A stretch of 9,952 nucleotides of DNA from an uncultured Armatimonadota bacterium (lineage in GTDB: Bacteria; Armatimonadota; Armatimonadia; Armatimonadales; Armatimonadaceae). Below the pieces are notes generated by a model. That model was not told where the DNA came from. It saw nothing but the letters and a program-made list of their open reading frames with translations, and did not search any database. The position numbers and the translations under genes are program-made. The DNA is taken from assembly GCA_903881535.1 (NCBI GenBank), contig CAIRTT010000403.1, positions 1-9,952 on the forward strand, given 5' to 3'. Below are positions 1 through 6,174 of this stretch, in pieces; the stretch's first letter is position 1; each line of letters starts with the position of its first letter.

Positions 1-536
1 AGTGCGTTCGTGTGGGTTTGAGTACAGGCGATGTACTTGTCTACACGGACATGTGGACGTGGGGTGGTTGGCATTTCGATGATGCATCGGAGTTTACGCA
101 AGTAGCCGATGTAGTGTCGATGGGTCCAGAGCCGCTCGATGTTGGGTGGTCTGGAGGGTTGCTTGCTGAGCGCATTGCCGGAAGGCGAGGTCTGATCAAG
201 GCAGTTCTTTTAGATCAAAAGGTTGTAGCTGGTGTTGGGAACATCTACGCGGATGAATCATTATTCGCTGCACGGATTTCTCCAAAACGCCAGGCGTCGG
301 GATTAGATGCTAATGAGTGCGATGCACTTGCTGCATCGGTGGCCTTGACGCTAGGAAATGCGGTTCGCTGCGGCGGGTCGTTTGGTGAATATGTTGACTT
401 GGATGGAAATCCGGGTACGTATGAACCACGAGTGTACGGAGGTAAGGGGAAACCCTGCCCTCAGTGCGGTGGTCTGTTGGTGAAAACCAGCATCGGAGGC
501 CGCGGGACGACCTACTGTCCCGAGTGTCAGCATTAG
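1..536 (+). CDS. mutM: Formamidopyrimidine-DNA glycosylase (MutM/Fpg), C-terminal part, 5' end outside window
   Basis: Bifunctional base-excision-repair enzyme that removes 8-oxoguanine and formamidopyrimidines from DNA and cuts the resulting abasic site. The frame is open to base 3, so the start and the catalytic N-terminal Pro-Glu lie upstream of the window. The visible part holds the helix-two-turn-helix core: GRRGLIKAVLLDQ followed by VAGVGNIYADESL, whose Asn contacts the DNA backbone in this family. It ends in the zinc finger, with Cys codons at 456, 465, 516 and 525 (C-x2-C ... C-x2-C) and the RGTTYCPECQ signature, then TAG. One oddity: the loop normally read as D-x-R-x-F-G is D-M-W-T-W-G (codons 48-65), so the DNA-intercalating Arg is replaced by Trp. 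The next gene, rpsA, starts 77 bases downstream. The family assignment is secure; the exact lesion specificity is not. Confidence 0.95.
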   Translation, partial: CVRVGLSTGDVLVYTDMWTWGGWHFDDASEFTQVADVVSMGPEPLDVGWSGGLLAERIAGRRGLIKAVLLDQKVVAGVGNIYADESLFAARISPKRQASGLDANECDALAASVALTLGNAVRCGGSFGEYVDLDGNPGTYEPRVYGGKGKPCPQCGGLLVKTSIGGRGTTYCPECQH

Positions 537-613
537 GCTGATGTTGGAAAATTTGGAAGGGATCCTGCTTGACGTGGAATGGAAAGTCAGGCAGTGAATA
601 GCGTTATATCTGT

Positions 614-2116
614 ATGTCCGAGGAAACAACGGGCACTGGTCAGGCTGCACTCGCAGCTACTGCGTCATACGCAGCTGATCAGATGCCACCGCTTGATGAG
701 ATTACGGTTCCGGGTTCTGCCCGTGAGCTTGGTGACATGGGGTCCGATGTTCGGCCAGGGATCGTGGTTCAGGGAACCGTTGTCCACATCGACCCACGTG
801 AAGGTGTCTTGGTTGATGTAGGAACGAAATCCGAAGGCCTCATCCGGCCGGATGAGCTCTCACGTGAGCCTGTTGCAAATCTCGAAGACATTGTCTCCGT
901 AGGCGACACAATTGACGTCTACGTGATGAAGGAAAACGAGGATGGTCAGCTTCTTCTCTCCAAGAAGCGTGCTGACTTTGAAAAGTCTTGGGACCGTGTG
1001 CAGATTGCACTCGAGACCCAGGAAACTATCAAGGCGATGGTTACCGACCGTGTTCGCGGCGGACTTGTTGTTGACCTCGGAATCCGTGGCTTTGTCCCGG
1101 CATCCCATGTTGGAAACGGCAAGCTCAAAAACCTCGACAAGTTCGTTGGTCAAAGTGTTCCTCTAAAGGTTCTCGAAGTTGACCGTCACGGACGCAAAGT
1201 CGTTCTTTCGCACCGTAAGGCAACCGAAGAAGAGCGCGAAAAGCAGAAGGTTGACACCCTCGAATCCCTCGCCGAAGGCCAGGAGCGAACCGGTATCATC
1301 CGCCGCGTAACCGACTACGGAGCATTCGTTGACCTCGGTGGAATCGATGGACTTCTCCACGTTTCCGAAATGTCCTGGACCCGAATTAAGCATCCTTCCG
1401 ATGTTGTCAAAGTCGGACAGGAAGTCAAAGTCAAGGTCCTGCGCCTGAGCCCAGATCAGGGTCGTGTGTCGCTTGGTATGCGCCAAGTGATGCCAGATCC
1501 GTGGGAATCGGCTGGCGAGCAGTTCCATGTGAATGATGTCATCGAGGGTGAAGTCACCCGAATCGTACCCTTCGGTGCATTCGTTCTCCTTGAAGGTGGC
1601 CTTGAAGGAATCATCCCGAACTCTGAAAGTTCGCATCGCCGGATGGCAAAAGCATCCGATGTTGTCGAATCCGGACAAACGGTTACCGTCAAAGTCATCG
1701 ATGTACGCCCAGAAGAGCGTCGCCTGACTCTGTCGCTCCGCGCCCTCCAGGCACGTGACCCAGCTGATGCCTTCGTACCTGCACCTGCAGTCGAAGAAGA
1801 TGCTGGCGGACGTCGTGGCAAGAAGGACAAGCGTCGTCGTGGAGATGACGATGGTGGAGATATCCGCTCGTTCCTTCGCCCAGGCGCTGACTTCGGTACA
1901 ACTCTCGGAGACATGTTTGGCGATATGTTCGCCACTGCACGCAAATCTGAAAAGAAGCGCGCGCCACGTCGCCGTGATGAAGACGATGAAGATCTCGAGA
2001 ACATCGATATCGATGATGTCGCGACCGATACTGACACCGAAGCCGAGGCTGAGGTTGAAGTTTCAACCGAGACACCAGCCGAGACTGCGACCGAGGCAAC
2101 GACAGAAGAGGCGTAA
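614..2116 (+). CDS. rpsA: 30S ribosomal protein S1, four S1 domains plus a long charged C-terminal tail
   Basis: RNA-binding ribosomal protein that helps the 30S subunit capture mRNA. Four S1/OB-fold repeats are visible, at about residues 48-118, 135-202, 222-291 and 307-377. The third is the most canonical (DYGAFVDLGGIDGLLHVSEMSW). Residues about 380-500 form a low-complexity tail: a basic patch (RGKKDKRRRG), a short hydrophobic motif with a repeated GDMF (about 432-439), a second basic patch, an Asp/Glu run (RDEDDEDLENIDIDD), and an Ala/Glu/Thr-rich end. Four domains is the form usual in Gram-positive and actinobacterial relatives rather than the six of E. coli. An in-frame TAG at 599-601 makes ATG 614 the most upstream ATG start, yet no Shine-Dalgarno precedes it. 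SD-poor rpsA starts are known elsewhere (E. coli). The gene ends at TAA 2114-2116, followed by a strong terminator. Confidence 0.93.
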   Translation: MSEETTGTGQAALAATASYAADQMPPLDEITVPGSARELGDMGSDVRPGIVVQGTVVHIDPREGVLVDVGTKSEGLIRPDELSREPVANLEDIVSVGDTIDVYVMKENEDGQLLLSKKRADFEKSWDRVQIALETQETIKAMVTDRVRGGLVVDLGIRGFVPASHVGNGKLKNLDKFVGQSVPLKVLEVDRHGRKVVLSHRKATEEEREKQKVDTLESLAEGQERTGIIRRVTDYGAFVDLGGIDGLLHVSEMSWTRIKHPSDVVKVGQEVKVKVLRLSPDQGRVSLGMRQVMPDPWESAGEQFHVNDVIEGEVTRIVPFGAFVLLEGGLEGIIPNSESSHRRMAKASDVVESGQTVTVKVIDVRPEERRLTLSLRALQARDPADAFVPAPAVEEDAGGRRGKKDKRRRGDDDGGDIRSFLRPGADFGTTLGDMFGDMFATARKSEKKRAPRRRDEDDEDLENIDIDDVATDTDTEAEAEVEVSTETPAETATEATTEEA

Positions 2117-2143
2117 TCCTCGATTCGTTCTCTCAAAGCAATC

Positions 2144-2172
2144 AGACCCCGGAGCAATCCGGGGTCTTTTTC
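2144..2172 (+). terminator. Intrinsic terminator of rpsA
   Basis: A perfect 10-bp stem, AGACCCCGGA (2144-2153) pairing with TCCGGGGTCT (2158-2167), closes a GCAA tetraloop and runs into a T-tract (2167-2171). It lies 27 bases after the rpsA stop. The -35 of the coaE promoter begins directly after it, so rpsA and coaE are probably separate transcription units despite their common orientation. Confidence 0.93.
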
Positions 2173-2201
2173 TTGCTGTCAACAAAGCACCGTGCTAGAT
2201 T
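2173..2201 (+). promoter_or_regulatory. coaE promoter: -35, extended -10, leaderless spacing
   Basis: TTGCTG (2173-2178), a 17-base spacer, then TAGATT (2196-2201) preceded by TG at 2193-2194, giving the extended -10 TGCTAGATT. Only 7 bases (2202-2208) separate the -10 from ATG 2209, which places the expected transcription start on or within a base or two of the A of ATG. No Shine-Dalgarno is present. This fits a leaderless mRNA; the start site itself is inferred. Confidence 0.75.
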
Positions 2202-2208
2202 GAATTCA

Positions 2209-2829
2209 ATGGCAATATGGGCAGTCACCGGTGGCATCGCATGTGGAAAATCTGCTGTCATCACTGCATTCGAAAATCTCGGCGTGACGTGCTACTCCGC
2301 TGACAAAGATGCTCGTGAAGCGATGAATGATCCGGAGGTCAATCATGCCGTTAGGATGGCATTTCCGGATGCCGTTGATCAAAGTGGCCAGGTTGACAGA
2401 GCAAAATTGGGGCAGCTCATATACGAGGATCCGACCAGACGCACACAGCTTGGCTTAATCATGCATCCCTTTATCCGGGCCCGGATGAGAGAGCGTATTG
2501 AACAGAATCGTGCATCGACAGTTGCCCTGCTTGAGCTCTATGAAGTCCCACTCCTCTTTGAAGGCAGCTTGGAATCCTGGTTCGATGGCACTATTTGTGT
2601 CACGTGCAGCCCGGATGAACATAAACGACGGCTATGTGAGCGGCATCATGCTCGCTATGCCACTGTGCTAACGAATGAGGAAGTCTCTCAAATTCTCGCT
2701 AGTCAGCTTCCTGTCACAGAGAAGGCAGCCTTGGCTGACTACGTAATTGATAATTCAGGCTCACCGAATGACCTTGTGAACGCGGTGCAAAAACTTTTCG
2801 AAACCTTGTTGCAGAAAGCAGGGGAGTAG
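2209..2829 (+). CDS. coaE: Dephospho-CoA kinase
   Basis: Phosphorylates the 3'-hydroxyl of the ribose of dephospho-CoA, the last step of coenzyme A synthesis, in the cytosol. The 206-residue product has the family's usual length. It shows the P-loop GGIACGKS (residues 8-15), the substrate-region motif YSADKDAREAM (29-39, normally DAD-like), EVPLLFE (112-118), the lid region SPDEHKRRLCERHHAR, and the C-terminal signature QLPVTEKAALADYVIDNSGS (166-185). ATG 2209 is chosen over a TTG at 2173 because MAIWAVTGGI is the normal CoaE beginning, the TTG lies inside the predicted -35, and the -10 sits 7 bases upstream of the ATG. The rpsA-coaE adjacency is common in Actinobacteria and relatives. It converges on metX, 92 bases away. 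Confidence 0.95.
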   Translation: MAIWAVTGGIACGKSAVITAFENLGVTCYSADKDAREAMNDPEVNHAVRMAFPDAVDQSGQVDRAKLGQLIYEDPTRRTQLGLIMHPFIRARMRERIEQNRASTVALLELYEVPLLFEGSLESWFDGTICVTCSPDEHKRRLCERHHARYATVLTNEEVSQILASQLPVTEKAALADYVIDNSGSPNDLVNAVQKLFETLLQKAGE

Positions 2830-2830
2830 G

Positions 2831-2895
2831 CGCATCAGGGCCGTAGTCTGGTTCTAAACTGACCGGTTGTTGCGTTATGGTTGCGACCGCTCTGC
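2831..2895 (-). pseudogene. Decayed duplicate of the metX 3' end
   Basis: This stretch lies between coaE and metX and repeats part of the metX coding end in the same orientation. Bases 2831-2865 match 2982-3016 at 32 of 35 positions, and 2880-2895 match 3041-3056 at 15 of 16. The segment between the two blocks is 10 bases shorter here, which breaks the frame. Read on the minus strand, the first block gives VSLEPDYGPDA where metX has VILESDYGHDA, so the catalytic His is Pro; the second gives AERSQ where metX has AERAQ. The similarity stops at the 'cgcatca' edge, leaving no continuation of the C-terminus. It is a non-functional remnant of a partial duplication or of an older allele left after recombination; which one is not visible here. 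Confidence 0.72.
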
Positions 2896-2921
2896 GGGCT
2901 GTACAGAGCAACGTCAAACCG

Positions 2922-4061
2922 CTAAAGTACATTCATAAAGGCTTGTATCGCCGGGATCATCATCCGCTGATGAACCAAAAACGCATCATGGCCGTAGTCT
3001 GATTCTAAAATGACCGCCTTCGCATTTTCATTTCCACCACGTTGCGCCCGCTCTGCAATTTCAACTGTCTGCCGTGGAGGGAACAGGTCATCGGATGAGA
3101 AGCCAATGGCCAGAACATGCGCCGTGATGGAACGGAAAACATCATCTAATGAGGTACGTGCACGCGCTAACCCGTGGCTGTCCAATGCACGCGAAATGAG
3201 GATGTAAGTATTGGCATCAAAGCGCTTGTTCAGCTTGTCGCCTTCATCGTTTAGATAGTCTTCTACAAGAAAGTCTGACCGTGGACTGATCTCCCGTGAG
3301 AAAAGTGGGTCACAGCCATCATGGAACATATCTTGGAACGAGCTATCTGAAAGATAGGAAATGGTACCAATCATCCGTGCGAGTGCCAGACCAGCCTCGG
3401 GAACCACACAGTAGTCTGCATAGTTACCATCGTTGTAGGCGGGGTCAAGCCGAATGGCTGTTCGCGCACAGTGATTATAGGCAATCGCCCTTGGATTCGG
3501 TGTTAGGGCGGTCGCGACTGGGATGATTCCACGTACGGCATCTGGATACATCGCGGCCCACTCGAGTGCTTGAAATCCACCCATCGAGCCACCCGCAACA
3601 CACGCAACATCGGTGACACCAAAGCACTGCTCGAGGAAAATCTTCTGTGTTGTGACCATGTCGCGAATTGAAATTTGTGGAAAGTTTGAACCGTATGGTT
3701 TTTCAGTTGCAGGGTCGATTGATAGTGATCCTGTTGTTCCACGGCATCCGCCAAGAAAATTCGGGGCAATCACGCACCACCGGTTTGTATCAATTGCCTT
3801 ACCTGGGCCGATAAGGTCATCCCAGTAGCCGGTTGAGCGATTCGATGGAGCATACTTTCCAGCAGCGTGACTAGAACCTGTGATGCCATGGGCGATCAGG
3901 ACGACATTATGTTTGTCTGCACTAAGGTCACCATAGCGCTCATAGGCGACATCGACTTCTGGTATCTTGACACCCGACTCAAGAGTAACGCCACCAAAGA
4001 GGCGGAAGGTCTCCTTTGTGACGATCAATTGAGAAGGTTGAGGTGCATCATGTACAGGCAT
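2922..4061 (-). CDS. metX: Homoserine O-acyltransferase (MetX family, alpha/beta hydrolase)
   Basis: Acylates the hydroxyl of L-homoserine from acetyl-CoA (or succinyl-CoA in some members), the first committed step of methionine synthesis, in the cytosol. The 379-residue product matches the family length. Motifs: AHGITGSSHAAG (58-69), APNFLGGCRGTTG (99-111), the nucleophile elbow AGGSMGGFQALEWA (157-170, Ser159), the acid loop GFSSDDLFPP (320-329, Asp324) and the catalytic YGHDAFL (356-362, His358). The oxyanion-region motif usually written GTTGPSS is GTTGSLS here. Sequence alone does not settle acetyl versus succinyl preference, and serine O-acyltransferases share the fold. An ATG 11 codons upstream (4094) is possible. 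I prefer ATG 4061 because a TAAGAT -10 sits 7 bases before it and would be transcribed as coding sequence by the longer start only from a further promoter. Confidence 0.93.
   Translation of the reverse strand: MPVHDAPQPSQLIVTKETFRLFGGVTLESGVKIPEVDVAYERYGDLSADKHNVVLIAHGITGSSHAAGKYAPSNRSTGYWDDLIGPGKAIDTNRWCVIAPNFLGGCRGTTGSLSIDPATEKPYGSNFPQISIRDMVTTQKIFLEQCFGVTDVACVAGGSMGGFQALEWAAMYPDAVRGIIPVATALTPNPRAIAYNHCARTAIRLDPAYNDGNYADYCVVPEAGLALARMIGTISYLSDSSFQDMFHDGCDPLFSREISPRSDFLVEDYLNDEGDKLNKRFDANTYILISRALDSHGLARARTSLDDVFRSITAHVLAIGFSSDDLFPPRQTVEIAERAQRGGNENAKAVILESDYGHDAFLVHQRMMIPAIQAFMNVL
2982..3056 (-). repeat. Intact copy of the duplicated segment, inside metX
   Basis: Functional partner of the degenerate repeat at 2831-2895, offset by about 151 bases. 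It encodes metX residues from about AERAQ (336-340) to SDYGHDA (354-360), covering the catalytic His358. Confidence 0.75.
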
Positions 4062-4068
4062 TGAGGCT

Positions 4069-4074
4069 ATCTTA
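4069..4074 (-). promoter_or_regulatory. Candidate metX -10 box, leaderless spacing
   Basis: On the minus strand TAAGAT (4074 to 4069) is followed by 7 bases and then ATG 4061, the same geometry as at coaE. It has no TG extension and no convincing -35, so the call is weaker. No Shine-Dalgarno precedes the ATG. Confidence 0.45.
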
Positions 4075-4101
4075 CCGCCGTCCAGCGCGAACATCGGCCC
4101 G

Positions 4102-4110
4102 TGCTACAAT
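4102..4110 (+). promoter_or_regulatory. Extended -10 for the 4135-6170 operon
   Basis: TGCTACAAT: TG, one base, then TACAAT (4105-4110), one mismatch from TATAAT. No good -35 stands 16-18 bases upstream, as is usual for extended -10 promoters. Transcription would begin near 4117, giving an 18-base leader with only a weak AGG (4120-4122) ahead of ATG 4135. It lies in the divergent gap shared with metX. Confidence 0.6.
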
Positions 4111-4134
4111 GCGTCGATTAGGTAATCCGCCCGC

Positions 4135-5067
4135 ATGAAACACGTTATTTCCATCTCACTAGGTTCATCCACCAGAGATAAAACCATTCAAACCACCTTT
4201 CTTGGTGAGCCATTTACGATTTCGCGTCAGGGAGTTGATGGTGACGAAAAGCGATTCATGCAGCGCCTTTCAGAGCTTGATGGAACTGTGGATGCCTTTG
4301 GATTCGGGGGAATGGACCGCTACCTTTATATAGGTGACAAACGCTATGAGTTTACGGCCGCAAAGCGCCTGCTTGCGCCCGCGGTGAAGACGCCTGTCCT
4401 TGATGGCAGTGGCCTTAAAAACACATTGGAACGTGCCGTCGTGCGCCGGTTGGCAGCCGAGGGGATTGTTGACTTCGCTCATTCCAAGACACTTATGGTC
4501 GCCGGAGTTGATCGTTTCGGGATGAGTGAGGCGCTTGCAGAGCAGGGTGGAGAGATCGTTTTTGGCGACTTGATGTTCTCACTTGGGCTCCCGATTCCGA
4601 TTCATGGGGCAAAGCTCCACCGTATTGTGGCGGGACTATTACTCCCATTGATTGTACAAATGCCTCTCTCGGTTCTGTACCCAATGGGTGAGAAGCAAAA
4701 TCAAATCATCCCGGCGCACCAACAGTGGTATGCCTGGGCGGACATTATTGCTGGTGACTTTCACTACATCCGGCGATATCTACCGACTGCTGAAAGCGGC
4801 ATCTTAAAAGGTAAAACGATCCTGACTAACACCACAACCGAGCAGGACCAAGTCGAGCTCCGTGAACGTGGTGTAAAGCGTTTGATTACGACGACGCCAT
4901 CCTTTGATGGACGTTCGTTCGGTACTAATGTGATGGAAGCGATGTGCGTTGCCCTCAATGGGGGCAAGCTGCTCGACAAGGCTGGGTATGAAGCGGTGCT
5001 CACTAAGCTGTCGTGGGATATCAACGTCATCGACCTGCAAGCTACGGGTGTTGGAGTGAACAAGTAA
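4135..5067 (+). CDS. Conserved protein of uncertain function (quinate 5-dehydrogenase-like label), paired with an acyl-ACP reductase homologue
   Basis: A 310-residue soluble-looking protein. It opens with KHVISISLGSS and carries DAFGFGGMDRYLY (53-65), PVLDGSGLKNTLER (87-100), LYPMGEKQ (181-188) and TPSFDGRSFGTNVMEA (254-269). I recall proteins with this SLGSS opening and DGSGLKNTLER motif in Firmicutes and related phyla, where automatic annotation often calls them quinate 5-dehydrogenase. I see no clear GxGxxG Rossmann loop to support a dehydrogenase, so that name is doubtful. A hydrophobic stretch at about 165-182 (AGLLLPLIVQMPLSVLYP) could be a buried helix or a membrane-contacting segment. 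The TAA overlaps the ATG of the next gene by one base, so the two are translationally coupled and probably act together. Function unknown; most likely a partner of the reductase. Confidence 0.85.
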   Translation: MKHVISISLGSSTRDKTIQTTFLGEPFTISRQGVDGDEKRFMQRLSELDGTVDAFGFGGMDRYLYIGDKRYEFTAAKRLLAPAVKTPVLDGSGLKNTLERAVVRRLAAEGIVDFAHSKTLMVAGVDRFGMSEALAEQGGEIVFGDLMFSLGLPIPIHGAKLHRIVAGLLLPLIVQMPLSVLYPMGEKQNQIIPAHQQWYAWADIIAGDFHYIRRYLPTAESGILKGKTILTNTTTEQDQVELRERGVKRLITTTPSFDGRSFGTNVMEAMCVALNGGKLLDKAGYEAVLTKLSWDINVIDLQATGVGVNK

Positions 5068-5069
5068 TG
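5053..5069 (+). promoter_or_regulatory. Start region of the reductase gene: GGAG and TAATG overlap
   Basis: GGAG (5053-5056) lies 10 bases before ATG 5067, whose A is also the last base of the preceding TAA (5065-5067). The coupling decides the start: an in-frame ATG at 5013 would add 18 residues read from the upstream gene's coding sequence and is rejected. Confidence 0.7.
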
Positions 5070-6170
5070 GAACGCTTTGCCTTTATCATCCATGCAATTG
5101 ATGTCCGCGCAGATGTCGCTAAGAAATTTCCCATCGCCAAGTATTTCCCGGCTCCGATGGTTGAGAACGCGATGGCTTATGTCAAGCCGATGGTCGTATC
5201 TCATATCACTGGCATTAAGTCCAAGACAGGCGTAGAGGCCGAAGGCTGGTTCATTGGATGCACACTTGGTCCACGTAAACTATTAGAATCTGAGCCTGAG
5301 TTCGTTTACAAAAACCTCGAGCAATGTGTTGCGCTTGCCGAAGGGCTTGGGGCCAAAGTGATTGGCCTTGGAGCATTGACATCCGTTGCTGGAGATGGCG
5401 GAATTACTCTGGCAAAACGCGTCAATATGGCCGTCACAACGGGGAATAGTTACACGGTTGCGACCGCTGTAGAAGGTGCCATTAAGGGTGCGGACCTGAT
5501 GGGGGTGCCGATCGGGGATGCGCATGTAGCGATTGTCGGTGCAGCGGGAAGCATCGGCCGAACCAGTGCAATGCTACTCGCATCGAAATGTCGGAAAATG
5601 ACGCTCCTTGGCCGCGATGCCGCCAAGCTGCAGCCGCTTGCCGATGAGCTTCGCAGTGTCTGTAAACATGTCGATGTTTCATCAGACACATCCACGGGAC
5701 TGAAGGATGCCGATGTTATTGTTACAGTTACATCCGCTGTGGATGCCGTTATTCACCCAGCTGATCTAAAGCCTGGTGCGGTTGTTTGTGATGTTGCAAG
5801 ACCCCGGGATGTATCGGTGCGTGTGGCGAAGGAACGCCCGGATGTCTTGGTCATCGAAGGTGGAATCGTGCAGGTTCCCGGTCACATGGTTTGTGGGAAA
5901 ACGGACAAGCGCGGCATTGATAAAGATGGTGAATTCAACTTTGGCTTCCCAACGGGTACTGCGTATGCGTGTATGTCAGAGACCATGATGCTCGCACTCG
6001 ATCAGCGCTACGAGTCGTTCACGCTTGGCAAAACAGTGAGCGTTGAACAGGCATCCACGATGTGGCAGCTTGCGGACAAGCATGGCTTTGGGCTTGCTGG
6101 CTTCCGGTCGTTTGAGCGGGCTGTAACCCCTGAGACGATTGCTGCTGTGCGAAAGGCTGCCGGGAGATGA
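5067..6170 (+). CDS. Long-chain acyl-ACP reductase-like NAD(P)-dependent oxidoreductase
   Basis: A 367-residue protein collinear with cyanobacterial acyl-ACP reductase (AAR, about 340 residues), which makes fatty aldehydes from acyl-ACP. Shared landmarks in order: LGALTSVAGDGG (101-112; GGFTS in AAR), TTGNSYTVATAVEGA (124-138; TTGNTHTA in AAR), the Rossmann loop IVGAAGSIGRTSA (156-168), EGGIVQVPG (264-272), and the C-terminal block YACMSETMMLALDQRYESFTLG (300-321). In the last block Cys302 falls where AAR has its thioester-forming Cys (FACFAEAMLL), and HGFGLAGF (339-346) matches the AAR HGF motif. The core reaction could therefore be thioester reduction. No aldehyde-deformylating oxygenase is encoded here; the partner is the 310-residue protein upstream. 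Shikimate-dehydrogenase-type labels are plausible for such Rossmann proteins but fit the Cys motif less well. Motif comparison is from memory, and the substrate is inferred. Confidence 0.78.
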   Translation: MERFAFIIHAIDVRADVAKKFPIAKYFPAPMVENAMAYVKPMVVSHITGIKSKTGVEAEGWFIGCTLGPRKLLESEPEFVYKNLEQCVALAEGLGAKVIGLGALTSVAGDGGITLAKRVNMAVTTGNSYTVATAVEGAIKGADLMGVPIGDAHVAIVGAAGSIGRTSAMLLASKCRKMTLLGRDAAKLQPLADELRSVCKHVDVSSDTSTGLKDADVIVTVTSAVDAVIHPADLKPGAVVCDVARPRDVSVRVAKERPDVLVIEGGIVQVPGHMVCGKTDKRGIDKDGEFNFGFPTGTAYACMSETMMLALDQRYESFTLGKTVSVEQASTMWQLADKHGFGLAGFRSFERAVTPETIAAVRKAAGR

Positions 6171-6174
6171 ACGG

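Noticed and set aside
569..574. TTGACG as the -35 of an rpsA promoter
   Set aside because: No -10-like hexamer lies 16-18 bases downstream; the nearest TAnnnT is 24 bases away.
1456..2157. A 233-codon open frame on the minus strand opposite the end of rpsA
   Set aside because: It is a shadow of the S1 domain and the repetitive GA-rich tail: Ser/Arg-rich, with no domain, and it runs through the terminator region.
2889..2909. Hairpin GCTCTG/CAGAGC between the convergent coaE and metX genes
   Set aside because: Only a 6-bp stem with a 9-base loop and no T-tract on either side; part of it lies in the metX-derived remnant, so it is not called a terminator.
4062..4094. Longer metX reading from ATG 4094
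   Set aside because: Possible but less likely: the extra 11 residues cover the candidate -10 box and are not typical of MetX N-termini.
5013..5066. Upstream in-frame start that would lengthen the reductase by 18 residues
   Set aside because: Those codons overlap the 3' end of the preceding gene, and ATG 5067 has a GGAG site plus TAATG coupling and yields the natural start MERFAFIIHA.
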